Below, piece by piece: positions 44,753 to 53,090 of a DNA stretch of 64,000 nucleotides. The stretch is taken from positions 620,001 to 684,000 of the forward strand of contig CAWAJT010000004.1 of NCBI GenBank assembly GCA_963782415.1, given 5' to 3'. The notes under the pieces are model-generated. The model saw only the letters and a program-made list of their open reading frames with translations. It did not search any database and was not told the origin of the DNA. Each line of letters opens with the position of its first letter. Positions within the stretch are counted from its first letter, which is position 1. Origin of the DNA: Bog-473 sp963782415. Its GTDB lineage: Bacteria > Actinomycetota > Acidimicrobiia > Acidimicrobiales > RAAP-2. A program made the translations under genes and the position numbers.

Positions 44753-46149
44753 TGATCGACCCCGAACGCGCCGCGGGCCAGGTTGTAGGCAAGGTCTTCG
44801 GCGACGGCAGCGGCATCCTCGTGGGTGAGGCGGTCCTCGGCGACCAGACCGGCCAGGTAGCCGGCGTTCAGCCGACGCGCCACGTCGTGGCGAGCCGGAA
44901 TGGTCAACAAGGAGCGAGCATCGTCGTTGAAGCCCACGGTGTTGGCGTACCCCGCCGTCTCGATCACAGATTGGTAGAAACGTCTGATCCCTTCAGGGCT
45001 GTCGTAGAACCACCAAGGAGGTCCGAGGCGCAGCGCCGGATAGTGCCCGGCGAGGGGTGCAAGCTCACGGCTATAGGTCGTCTCGTCCAGCGTGTACACG
45101 ACGACGGTCAAACGCGGCTCGTTCCCGAACCGGTCCAACAACGGCTTGAGCCCACCGACGAAGTCGACCGGGCGCGGAATGTCCGCTCCCTTGTCGGGTC
45201 CGAAGCGCGCCGCCAGGGTGGGGTTGTGATCGCGCCACGCACCAGCGTGGACTTGCAGCACGAGACCATCTTCCAAGCTCATGGCCGCCATCTCGACGAG
45301 CATCTGGCCACGGAATATCTCAGCATCACCCGGCTGTCCTCGCCCGCCGATCAGTCTCATGAAGAGGTCCTGCGCTTCACGCGGGGTCAGATCAGCCGTG
45401 CAGGGAGTGGGGTGCCCGTGGTCGGAGGCGGTTGCCCCTGCCGTGACGAAGGACGCCCTCCGGTTGCGCAGCGCATCGAGGTAGCCCTGCCACGTCGTGG
45501 TGTCGCACCCGGTGAGCTCACCGAGTTCGACCACATGCGCCAGAAAGGCGGCCCGATCGGGATCCACCACGTCGTCGGGGCGGAACGTGGGAACGACGCG
45601 TCCGGACCAGCCGGATTCCCTGAGCCGGCTGTGGGGCTCCAGGCGGTCGAGTGCACCCTCCGTGGTGGCCAAGAACTCCACGTCGAACCGTTCGAAATGC
45701 GCACGCGGGGCGAGTTCAGGTTCCTCCAGCCGCGCTGAAAGCTCGTCGTACACGACGTCCGCCGTATCGGCCCCGAGTGGCGTCGCCACCCCGAAAACCA
45801 CCTCAAGCGTGAAGTCGAGCCAGAGCCTCGAGGGAGTCCCTCGGAAGAGGTGGTAGCGAGAGGCGAACTGGCGCCACACCTCCCTGGGGTCGGTCTCGCA
45901 CATGCCGTCGCGGGGCCGCACTCCGAGCGTCTCGAGCGGGACACCTTGGCTGTAGAGCAATCGAAGGACGTAGTGGTCGTGGGTGACGAGCTCCGTCGCG
46001 GGGTCGCCGAACGAGGTGTTCTCGGCGAGGATGCCCGCATCGCAATGGCCGTGTGGGCTGACGATCGGCAGCCCACACGTCTGCTCGTAAAGAGAGCGAG
46101 CGATCGATCTGGTTCCCGGATCGGGCGGGAAGAGGCGGTCTGGATGCAT
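44749..46149 (-). CDS. uxaC: Glucuronate (uronate) isomerase
   Basis: A 466-residue amidohydrolase-superfamily uronate isomerase converting D-glucuronate to D-fructuronate (and galacturonate to tagaturonate). Metal-binding His-x-His is in SPHGHCDAGIL; other family blocks are THDHYVLRLLYSQGVPLE, the central MSLEDGLVLQVHAGAWRDHN and the late GYANTVGFNDDARSLLTIPA with the catalytic Asp-Arg region. The gene is intact and first in its operon, with a perfect palindromic operator 7-20 bases upstream. It supplies fructuronate to the mannitol-dehydrogenase-family reductase at 40490. Confidence 0.95.
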   Translation of the reverse strand: MHPDRLFPPDPGTRSIARSLYEQTCGLPIVSPHGHCDAGILAENTSFGDPATELVTHDHYVLRLLYSQGVPLETLGVRPRDGMCETDPREVWRQFASRYHLFRGTPSRLWLDFTLEVVFGVATPLGADTADVVYDELSARLEEPELAPRAHFERFDVEFLATTEGALDRLEPHSRLRESGWSGRVVPTFRPDDVVDPDRAAFLAHVVELGELTGCDTTTWQGYLDALRNRRASFVTAGATASDHGHPTPCTADLTPREAQDLFMRLIGGRGQPGDAEIFRGQMLVEMAAMSLEDGLVLQVHAGAWRDHNPTLAARFGPDKGADIPRPVDFVGGLKPLLDRFGNEPRLTVVVYTLDETTYSRELAPLAGHYPALRLGPPWWFYDSPEGIRRFYQSVIETAGYANTVGFNDDARSLLTIPARHDVARRLNAGYLAGLVAEDRLTHEDAAAVAEDLAYNLARGAFGVDQ

Positions 46150-46155
46150 ACGTCA

Positions 46156-46169
46156 TGCAAAGCTTTGCA
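46156..46169. promoter_or_regulatory. Perfect palindromic LacI-type operator upstream of uxaC
   Basis: TGCAAAGCTTTGCA is a perfect 14-bp palindrome of LacI-family form, 7 bases before the uxaC ATG. A related but imperfect copy (TGAAATGCTTTGCA) lies at 26326-26339 beside the GH1 remnant. The LacI protein at 41941 is the natural candidate to bind it. Confidence 0.72.
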
Positions 46170-46239
46170 GAGCAGGAAGCCCTGTGCCAGGACCCGTCGG
46201 GCAGCACGAGTGGCCGTCATTCTCCCGTGCCTGTAATAT

Positions 46240-46253
46240 TGACGTCGAAGTTG
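46240..46253 (+). promoter_or_regulatory. Shared 14-bp operator motif, copy 7
   Basis: TGACGTCGAAGTTG with the same taatat flank as copy 2 (10141-10146), 55 bases before the amidohydrolase at 46309. It is far from the other copies (19 kb from copy 6), yet again precedes an amidohydrolase. Confidence 0.58.
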
Positions 46254-46308
46254 AAAATAAGCCGCTCGGGGCGCAACGCCAAAGCGGTCCGTCTTCTGGA
46301 GGTTGGTC

Positions 46309-47511
46309 ATGCCACAGCCCATCGTCGACTTTCCTGTCTTCGACGCCGACAATCACATGTACGAGAAGACGGATGCGTTCACCAAGTTCCTTCCGCCCGA
46401 GTACGCCGGATTGATCAAGTACGTCGAGGTGAACGGGCGGACGAAGATCGCCGTGCGCAACGTGATCTCGGATTACATTCCCAACCCGACGTTCAGCGTC
46501 GTCGGTCGACCGGGAGCGTCTGAGGAGCTGTTCAAGCACGGCAACCCCGAGGGAAAGACGCGCCGCGAGCTGATGGGCGAGCCCATCCGGTCGCCTGAAG
46601 CCTTCTTCTCGCCGGAACCGCGGCTCACACTGATGGACGAACTGGGCATCGACCGGGCGCTCATGTGGCCCACGCTCGCCAGCCTGCTCGAGGAGCGGCT
46701 GGCAACGGACCCCAGGGCGACGCACGTGGTCGTGCACGCGCTCAACCAGTGGATGCACGAACACTGGACCTTCAATTACGAGGGGCGCATCTTCCCGACA
46801 CCGGTGATCACGCTTCCGATCGTCAGCGAGGCCATCAAGGAGCTTGAGTGGGTCTACGAGCGAGGTGCCAAAATCATTCTGATCCGACCGGCGCCTGTGC
46901 CCGGATTCGAGGGCACCCGGTCGTTCGCCCTGCCCGAGTTCGATCCCTTCTGGCAGCGCGTTACCGAGCTCGACATCACGGTGGGCCTGCACGCATCGGA
47001 CGACGGCCTCACCAAGTACTACAACCAGTGGGAGGGCAAGCCCGACGGTGAGCACCTGCCATTTGCCGGACAGTCCGCCTTCATCAACATCATGCACACC
47101 CAGGGACGCGGCATCTTCGACACCGTCGCGTCGCTCATTGGGCACGGTTTGCTCTCGCGCTTTCCGACCCTGCGCATCCTGCCCGTGGAGAACGGCTCGG
47201 GATGGGTGCGGCCGTTCATTGAGGCGATCGGACAGTCCTACGCCCACGAGCCAGCGCTCTACGACGAGGATCCCCTCATGGTGCTCAAGCGCAACATCTG
47301 GATCCACCCGTTCCACGAGGAGGACCCGCGCGGTCTGATCGATCTCGTCGGGGTCGACCGGGTCGTCTTCGGTTCCGACTACCCGCACATTGAAGGGATG
47401 TCCCAGCCCTTGTCGTACGTGAACGAGCTCGAAGGTTTGTCGCACGACGAGATGGCCTTGGTCATGGGTGGCAATCTCGCCGAAGCCATGAAGATCCCCT
47501 TCGCCGCCTGA
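46309..47511 (+). CDS. Amidohydrolase-family (amidohydro_2) protein
   Basis: A 400-residue TIM-barrel amidohydrolase, a clear paralogue of the protein at 12992. N-terminal FPVFDADNHMYEKTDAF carries the first metal ligands; VNGRTKIAVRNVISDYIPNP, LMDELGIDRALMWPTLASLL and the late RVVFGSDYPHIEGMSQP with the active-site Asp are well kept. GGAGGT (46298-46303) precedes ATG 46309. It sits divergent from the uronate operon but carries the region-1 operator, so it probably belongs to the acyl-catabolic regulon, not to sugar use. Confidence 0.89.
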   Translation: MPQPIVDFPVFDADNHMYEKTDAFTKFLPPEYAGLIKYVEVNGRTKIAVRNVISDYIPNPTFSVVGRPGASEELFKHGNPEGKTRRELMGEPIRSPEAFFSPEPRLTLMDELGIDRALMWPTLASLLEERLATDPRATHVVVHALNQWMHEHWTFNYEGRIFPTPVITLPIVSEAIKELEWVYERGAKIILIRPAPVPGFEGTRSFALPEFDPFWQRVTELDITVGLHASDDGLTKYYNQWEGKPDGEHLPFAGQSAFINIMHTQGRGIFDTVASLIGHGLLSRFPTLRILPVENGSGWVRPFIEAIGQSYAHEPALYDEDPLMVLKRNIWIHPFHEEDPRGLIDLVGVDRVVFGSDYPHIEGMSQPLSYVNELEGLSHDEMALVMGGNLAEAMKIPFAA

Positions 47512-47818
47512 GATAGCCGTCGAGGCACGTCTTGAGCTGCAGGGCGACGGCCGGACGCGCTGGTGCAGGTGTCTGCGCAGGACCACAGATCGGGGTGCGG
47601 TTGTGGGTCTGTAGTCGAGTTCGGGTGAACAGATGCGTATGCACGGCCGATAGCCTGACGGCCCCGCTCGCCTGCGCCAACACGTACTTCGCCATGCCGG
47701 CCTTGACGGGCATCACCGCCTCCGGTGGAGGCACAGGGACGGCCACGACGAGCCCCGCCACTGACGGCTGGACGAGCTGATGACACCGCCCCGTGCCGCG
47801 GTGGACCGATCGGACCGA
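47512..47818. other. 307-bp intergenic stretch without a supported gene
   Basis: Between convergent stops of the amidohydrolase and the large membrane protein. Short open frames on both strands show no recognisable motif or ribosome site. Near the right end GGACCGATC is repeated (GGACCGATCGGACCGATC), which could be part of a terminator. I see nothing else here. Confidence 0.5.
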
Positions 47819-50263
47819 TCAGACGTAGTCGCTTCGGCGTAGCCAGACGAGCGTGGCCCAGCCCCAGATGGGGGGCAGGTACGCGGTGCAGAAGCGTTCG
47901 ATGAAGACGGCGGCCACGGCTTGATTCTGGGGTATGCCCGCCGCCGTGAGGCCGGCGATCAAGCCGACCTCGATCACGCCCGCCCCACCCGGAACAGGCA
48001 CAGCGCCGCCGATCATGGCCGCCAGGGTCAAGACGACGATCAGGGTGGCGAAGCTGGCGTGTTCGCCCACGGAGTGGAGCGAGGCGCCGAGACAGAAGGC
48101 GATGAGGACCTGGCTGCCGAGCGACCCCCCGAGGACGTAGGCGATCTTGCGCGGCTCGACGGCAATGGCCTTGATGTCTTGCCAGATGGTCACGAGGTGC
48201 GGCTTGGCCTTCTCACTCGCCAGCCGGCGGACCCGTGGCACGAACGTCACGACGGCGAGGACGATCGCGATGGCGAGTACGCAGATGAGGACGATCCAAA
48301 CGAGATTCTGGTGCCCTCCGCTCTGGGAGGTTGACGGCTTGTGGAAGTCGCCGACGGCGAAGGGGAAGCAGACAATGAACAGAATGCCTTTGACCACCCA
48401 GCTGGCGCTGCCCGCGATGGCGCCCGAACTGATTGCCGCGGGTGCGTCGAGGCCCTGGCGTTGGAAGAAGCGCACCCGCACGCCGAAGACGGCGGCGTCG
48501 CCGCCGACAAAGGACGTGAAGAGGTTTGAAGTCTCCAACGCGATGCAACGACCGAAGGGGAGCGGCCCGACGACGGCGCCGGTGAGCGCCCAGGCACCGG
48601 TCACGACCGGGAGCTGCCCAAAAACGAAGGCCGCCGCCACCCACGGGATGGATGCACCGCGTATGACGGCCAGCGAACCGGACGCCTCCGTGAGCACTCC
48701 GATGATCAGCCACAGGCCCACGAGGCTGCCGACGACCATCAAGAGATTGGCCCAACTGATGCGTTTGGCCTCGACCAGCTTCGGAACCTCGACGGCGGCG
48801 GCGGTGGCGAGCGACTCCCGGAGGTTCTTGAGGAATCCCTTTTGGCCGCGGGCCATGCGCTCGGTCTCGGGATCGAGCGTCGAGCGCTGGAGACGGGTGA
48901 GGATCGTCCCGATGGTGGCCGTGTCGAGCACCCGACAGGCGGCGGCGACGGCACGGTCGACGCCGGCGACGACAGCGGCGGCGGCCACCGCCGCCGCCAG
49001 GTCACTGTCCGTCCGCATGGCGGGAGCAGAAGACGAGGCTCGCCGAAAATCGCGGAGCAGCGGCCCCTCCCGCGTCGTGAGGACGGTTTCGGGACTGAGC
49101 GCACCATGCGCAATGCCGGCTCTGCGCAACGAGAGGACCGACCGCAAGAAGCCGTCGAGATCCTCGTCGCTGACGGCGCCCGGCGACAGTGCGGCGAACC
49201 GTCGCCCCTCAGGCAGCCGCGTGACGAGGGCGGCGTCGCGCGCAGGTCCGCACCGTCCCGCCGCCACGATCTCAGGGACGGCGACGCCTGCGTGCGCCGC
49301 CAGGAACGTCAGGTACGCCTCGTGTTCCACCTGTTGCAGACGGTTGATCACCAACGTGGGTCCTGAGTCTCGGTAAATGCAGAAGCGCCAGACCTTGCGC
49401 AGCCACTGCGCGTCGGCGGCGTCACGGCCGTAGACGGCCAGCTCGACCGGGTGCCCGTCGACATCAGTACCGGAGAAGGCGGCCACGCCCCACTCCTGAC
49501 GTGGCCCAGACGTCAGCCCCCGGACGTCGACGTGAAGGTCGCGGACGGCCGCCGTCACCTCTGCGGCAGAGGGGAGACCGTTGGGTGCGCCCAGGGCCAG
49601 GTGGCAGGCGGCTGCGGCCCCCCACCCCACGAAGAGGGCGGCAATGACGCCAAGCGGCAGCCCGTACGAGCCGACGACAGCGCACAGCGCCGACAGAGAG
49701 ATGCCGGCGAACACGACACGGTGCATCGGTCGGCTGAGATAGGGCAGTCCTGCCAGCGCCACCGCGGTGGCGATGGCCAGCTGCACGACGGGGAACCGCG
49801 GGTCGAAGCCGGCGAGGTCAGGCGCGGGGGGCCGCCCGGCGGCAGGGCCCAAGACTGCATGGAGGACCAGGCAGACCCCTAGCGCGACCAGACCGGCCAC
49901 TCCCATCTGACGCACTGCGGTCAGCCGCGGGACCAGCAGGCCGACGAGGAGGAGAGCGATGATCACGCCGACGGAACCCAGGAGCCAGATCGTGGTGATG
50001 AGCCACTGGATGCCGGCGGGCGGAGGGGTGACGAGCTCGGTGACGTGGATCTCCACCGAGGTGTTGGCCTGGGCCAGCGGGACGCAGATCACCACCAGCA
50101 CGGTGGCGAGTCCGATCCGGACGGCGTCCGATGCACGCCGGCGCGTGGTGCCCCCTCCGCGCGGGCCGAGGAGGAGCGAGCGGATCCGTTGGCTCCATGG
50201 CGTGTGGCTGACCTCTCCAGGAGTGGCCATCACCCCCGTGTCGGCACCGTGGGTCGTTCTCAT
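47819..50263 (-). CDS. Large membrane protein: N-terminal TM region, kinase-like domain and C-terminal flippase-like (UPF0104/MprF-type) domain
   Basis: About 814 residues. Residues ~35-225 contain a cluster of hydrophobic helices. Residues ~240-470 resemble a degenerate protein-kinase/aminoglycoside-phosphotransferase fold (RVVFA-free core with CIYRDSGPTLVINRLQQVEH, LRRAGIAHGALSPETVL and LLRDFRRASS in place of HxDxxxxN and DFG). Residues ~500-814 hold eight or so helices with TSFVGGDAAVFGVRVRFFQRQG and GGAVPVPGGAGVIEVGLIAG, typical of lysylphosphatidylglycerol synthetase-like flippases. Such proteins move lipid-linked molecules across the membrane. ATG 50263 (MRTTHGAD) has GAAGG upstream; the open frame extends to 50848 without family support. 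Confidence 0.83.
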   Translation of the reverse strand: MRTTHGADTGVMATPGEVSHTPWSQRIRSLLLGPRGGGTTRRRASDAVRIGLATVLVVICVPLAQANTSVEIHVTELVTPPPAGIQWLITTIWLLGSVGVIIALLLVGLLVPRLTAVRQMGVAGLVALGVCLVLHAVLGPAAGRPPAPDLAGFDPRFPVVQLAIATAVALAGLPYLSRPMHRVVFAGISLSALCAVVGSYGLPLGVIAALFVGWGAAAACHLALGAPNGLPSAAEVTAAVRDLHVDVRGLTSGPRQEWGVAAFSGTDVDGHPVELAVYGRDAADAQWLRKVWRFCIYRDSGPTLVINRLQQVEHEAYLTFLAAHAGVAVPEIVAAGRCGPARDAALVTRLPEGRRFAALSPGAVSDEDLDGFLRSVLSLRRAGIAHGALSPETVLTTREGPLLRDFRRASSSAPAMRTDSDLAAAVAAAAVVAGVDRAVAAACRVLDTATIGTILTRLQRSTLDPETERMARGQKGFLKNLRESLATAAAVEVPKLVEAKRISWANLLMVVGSLVGLWLIIGVLTEASGSLAVIRGASIPWVAAAFVFGQLPVVTGAWALTGAVVGPLPFGRCIALETSNLFTSFVGGDAAVFGVRVRFFQRQGLDAPAAISSGAIAGSASWVVKGILFIVCFPFAVGDFHKPSTSQSGGHQNLVWIVLICVLAIAIVLAVVTFVPRVRRLASEKAKPHLVTIWQDIKAIAVEPRKIAYVLGGSLGSQVLIAFCLGASLHSVGEHASFATLIVVLTLAAMIGGAVPVPGGAGVIEVGLIAGLTAAGIPQNQAVAAVFIERFCTAYLPPIWGWATLVWLRRSDYV

Positions 50264-50479
50264 GACCTTCACGCCAGCGCACTCATTCTCGATGATGCGC
50301 CGGAGAAGGCGCTGGTCGGGGTGCGAGCATCGCCGCAATCTTGTCCGCTGCGGTCCTTCGACCGGAGCTGGGCTTAACTCTCGAAATACGATTGAATTAG
50401 TCAAATATGGCGGGGGCCTCTGCCGCATGGTTCCTGCTGGTCCGGCGCATCGGACACCTCCTCTGACAGCGGTCCACAG

Positions 50480-51001
50480 GTGGAGGGAATCCGGCGCGCG
50501 GCCGGCGTCGATCAGCGGGAGGTGGCGGGCCGCCTCGCGCCGGCCGTGTGCTGGGCGGGGGATACGCCGCGCCGTACCCGGCGGCTCATCGCTCGCACGC
50601 CTGACTTCGACGCGCGGCTGATCGTTTGGCCGAGTGGTGCGAAAGTGGAGCTCCATGATCATGACAACTCCACGGGCGTGCTGAGCGTGGTCAGCGGATC
50701 CCTCGATGCGTCGGTCCCGTGGCGCAACGACGCCGGGCGCCTCGCTCTGGTGCGCCATGATCTGTGCGTAGGCGCCACCTCGGACTTCAGTGTGGGCCAT
50801 GTGCACGACGTCGTGAACGAAACCGAGCGGCACACGCTGAGTCTGCACGTCTCCAGCCCGGCTCTGACGTCCATCACCTTCTACGACGTGGACGGCGAAC
50901 GATTGGTGGTACGCGGGGTCGGGTGGGCTGACGACGGCTGCGGCGAGGCCGGAGTGGAGCTGCCGGTCGATCCCGTCGAGGTCGAAGCCGCCTCCCGATG
51001 A
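50480..51001 (+). CDS. Cysteine dioxygenase-type cupin
   Basis: A 173-residue cupin of the cysteine dioxygenase family, which oxidises cysteine (or another thiol) to the sulfinic acid with O2 and iron. The facial three-His iron site is visible: His59 and His61 in VELHDHDNSTG and His109 in VGHVHDVVN, followed by SLHVSSPALTSITFYD. It overlaps the rhodanese-like gene by 4 bases (ATGA), the usual arrangement in actinobacteria for sulfur detoxification. GTG 50480 is used; the next in-frame options are weaker. The 216-bp gap to the membrane protein holds its promoter. Confidence 0.88.
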   Translation: MEGIRRAAGVDQREVAGRLAPAVCWAGDTPRRTRRLIARTPDFDARLIVWPSGAKVELHDHDNSTGVLSVVSGSLDASVPWRNDAGRLALVRHDLCVGATSDFSVGHVHDVVNETERHTLSLHVSSPALTSITFYDVDGERLVVRGVGWADDGCGEAGVELPVDPVEVEAASR

Positions 51002-51393
51002 GCGCGCAGAGCGCCGACGACCTCCTCGTACTGGCGCGGAACCGTATCCGGCGGTTCGAGCCCGACGAACTCGAAACAGTTCAGGACGCCGGAGGACTCA
51101 TCGTCGACATCCGTCCTGCGGCGCAGCGGGCCAGTGAGGGTGAACTGGGATTCGGCCTCATTGTGGAGCGCAATGTCCTCGAATGGCGCTTCGACCTGCG
51201 GGGGGCCCACGCCTTGCCCGAGGTGACCGGATACGACCAGCCGGTTGTCGTGGTGTGCTCCGAGGGTTACGCCTCCAGCCTGGCCGCAGCCTCCCTCGTG
51301 GACCTGGGCTTCCGGCAGGCCGGCGACCTCGACGGCGGCTACAAGGGCTGGCGGCGTTGGCGCCAGGACTCGTCCGTCGCCAGCCCCTTCTGA
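50998..51393 (+). CDS. Rhodanese-like domain protein
   Basis: A 131-residue single rhodanese domain. The active-site loop is VVCSEGYASSLAA with the persulfide Cys; the early GGLIVDIRPAAQRASEGEL strand and the late GDLDGGYKGWRRW match sulfurtransferases. It is translationally coupled to the cysteine dioxygenase, so it probably moves sulfane sulfur or sulfite-forming intermediates in thiol breakdown. A 118-base spacer separates it from the next gene. Confidence 0.9.
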   Translation: MSAQSADDLLVLARNRIRRFEPDELETVQDAGGLIVDIRPAAQRASEGELGFGLIVERNVLEWRFDLRGAHALPEVTGYDQPVVVVCSEGYASSLAAASLVDLGFRQAGDLDGGYKGWRRWRQDSSVASPF

Positions 51394-51511
51394 CCTCCTC
51401 GCCCCATTGGGTGGGAATCCCGCAGGCGTCGCCGCTCGTACACCCCTTGGACGATCCCGACCCTGACGGGCCCCGCGTCAGAGGACGAGCAGAGCGGGCG
51501 ATGGAGCACGC

Positions 51512-52492
51512 GTGACGATCATCACGGCCGAGTTGACGAACAGCGCTGAGTCCGCGGCGGCGCCGCGTCGGTGCGCGCTCGTGTCGCCCGGCACACTCGG
51601 GATCGCCGCCGCGACCGGCCTGGTCCTCTTCAGGGCACTCGACGCGCTGCTCGGCTCCCATGGTCTACGACCGACACTGGCGGCAGGTTGGGCCCAGCTC
51701 GTCGCACCCGGTTTCGTGGCGCTGGTCATCGCCGCCGTGGTCTGCGAGCGGATCTGGCCCGCGGAACGCCGTCCCCTCCTCGCACGCGGCCACGTGCAGG
51801 ACGCGACCTACTTCCTGTTGTACGTGCTGGCGATCGCCCCGTTCATGACGCTGCTGAGTGTGGGGAGCGCGGTCGTTCTACGCGGCCACGCCGCGTGGCT
51901 CCACGCAAATTGGACGGCGCAGTGGCCCCGTTGGAGCGTTGTTCTCGCCACGCTGCTGGCGATGGACCTCTGCAACTGGCTCGCCCACTGGAGCGATCAC
52001 CGTATCGGCATGCTCTGGCGCGTGCATGCCCTGCATCACTCGCAGGAGGAGTTGAGCGTGCTGACGTCGTTCCGCGCCCATCCACTCATGCACACCAACG
52101 GGTTCCTGCTGGCCACCGTTCCAGTTCTGTTGCTGACGGGCGCCCACCCGCTCGCTCCCGTCCTCATCACGGTCTACGTGTGCCTGGGCACGCTGCCGCA
52201 CACCAATGTTCGGTGGACCTACGGCCCGCTCGGCCGCATTCTCGTGAGCCCGGGCTATCACCGGTTGCACCACGCCGTCGACGGACACCAAGACGCGAAC
52301 CTCGGCGTCGTGCTCACCGTGTGGGACGTGCTTGCCCACACGGCGCAATTCCCGGGCAAGGGTGCCGCACCCTGCGCCACAGGGTTGGCCGACCGACCCG
52401 TGGTGGTCGAGCAGGTCGGTGCCCAGAGCGGGCGTCCCCCACCCGTCCGCCTGATGGCGAGGCAGCTGGTGCAGCCGTTCAGGGCTGCGTGA
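51512..52492 (+). CDS. Fatty acid hydroxylase/sterol desaturase-family membrane protein
   Basis: A 326-residue di-iron integral membrane oxygenase. Four to five hydrophobic segments lie in the first ~150 residues. Eight-His-type clusters are present: HWSDHR, HALHHSQEE, HPLMHTN, PHTN and HRLHHAVDGHQD. It could hydroxylate a lipid or carotenoid-like substrate. GTG 51512 follows a weak ribosome site. The 3' end runs into a hairpin and faces the maleylpyruvate-isomerase-like gene. Confidence 0.9.
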   Translation: MTIITAELTNSAESAAAPRRCALVSPGTLGIAAATGLVLFRALDALLGSHGLRPTLAAGWAQLVAPGFVALVIAAVVCERIWPAERRPLLARGHVQDATYFLLYVLAIAPFMTLLSVGSAVVLRGHAAWLHANWTAQWPRWSVVLATLLAMDLCNWLAHWSDHRIGMLWRVHALHHSQEELSVLTSFRAHPLMHTNGFLLATVPVLLLTGAHPLAPVLITVYVCLGTLPHTNVRWTYGPLGRILVSPGYHRLHHAVDGHQDANLGVVLTVWDVLAHTAQFPGKGAAPCATGLADRPVVVEQVGAQSGRPPPVRLMARQLVQPFRAA

Positions 52493-53090
52493 AGTGTGAC
52501 GCAGCGCGACCGCTGAGACGGCCCGCGGGCAGCAGGCGACCACATGCGACGAGCGCGAGTGCTTGTGCAGGGCCGCTGACGAGCATGCCCGAGCCGCAAG
52601 ACCAATCGAGGTCGTCCGCTCGCAGCTCGATCTCCGCAAGATCGGTCCCGAACAGATTCGGCGCGCCCTCGGCACCGACGAGGTCGAGCACCACGCGCAG
52701 CGGCCCCTCAGGGATGTGGAAAGCCAACGGCACAGCTTCGACAATGTCGAGCGAGTGGATCACGCAGTGCGTGAGCGCGCCGGCAGGACCACCGCCGGGG
52801 GGTTGCCACTGGTGCAGCACATCGGAACGGAGATCGGCCAGCAAGGCGTCACTCGGCAGGGCGCCGTCGCGTGCGGCCACCGTGTTCGACAGTGTCGTGA
52901 AGTCTCCGTCCACCGCTTCGAGGGCCACCATGAACTCCCTCTCGGTATAGCGGACCGGCATGGTGACGTGCGCCACGACCTCCCGGACGCGCCAGCCCTC
53001 GCAGAGGGATGGCGCGTCCCACACGCCTGGGCTGGCCGCTGACAACACGTCGGCCAAGGCGAGGTATGTCGCGGCGACATCGGCCGTCAT
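52479..53090 (-). CDS. Maleylpyruvate isomerase/DinB-like (mycothiol-dependent type) protein
   Basis: A 203-residue four-helix protein of the TIGR03083 group. The N-terminal signature LCEGWRVREVVAHVTMPVRY contains the metal-binding His, with further His in LHQWQPPG and THCVIHSLD giving the usual three-His site. Such proteins use mycothiol or similar thiols as cofactor in actinobacteria; the substrate is unknown. ATG 53090 overlaps the SRPBCC gene stop by 4 bases, and its own stop lies 14 bases inside the opposite-strand hydroxylase gene. Confidence 0.88.
   Translation of the reverse strand: MTADVAATYLALADVLSAASPGVWDAPSLCEGWRVREVVAHVTMPVRYTEREFMVALEAVDGDFTTLSNTVAARDGALPSDALLADLRSDVLHQWQPPGGGPAGALTHCVIHSLDIVEAVPLAFHIPEGPLRVVLDLVGAEGAPNLFGTDLAEIELRADDLDWSCGSGMLVSGPAQALALVACGRLLPAGRLSGRAASHFTQP
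52484..52505. terminator. Stem-loop between convergent genes
   Basis: A 7-bp perfect stem (GCTGCGT / ACGCAGC) with an 8-base loop lies at the overlap of the converging 3' ends. There is no U-run; it may act as a bidirectional factor-independent or Rho-type pause site. Confidence 0.4.

Noticed and set aside
47532..47780. Small Cys-containing open frame in the 307-bp gap
   Set aside because: It has no ribosome site, no recognisable domain and no coherent composition, and it overlaps an equally open antisense frame.
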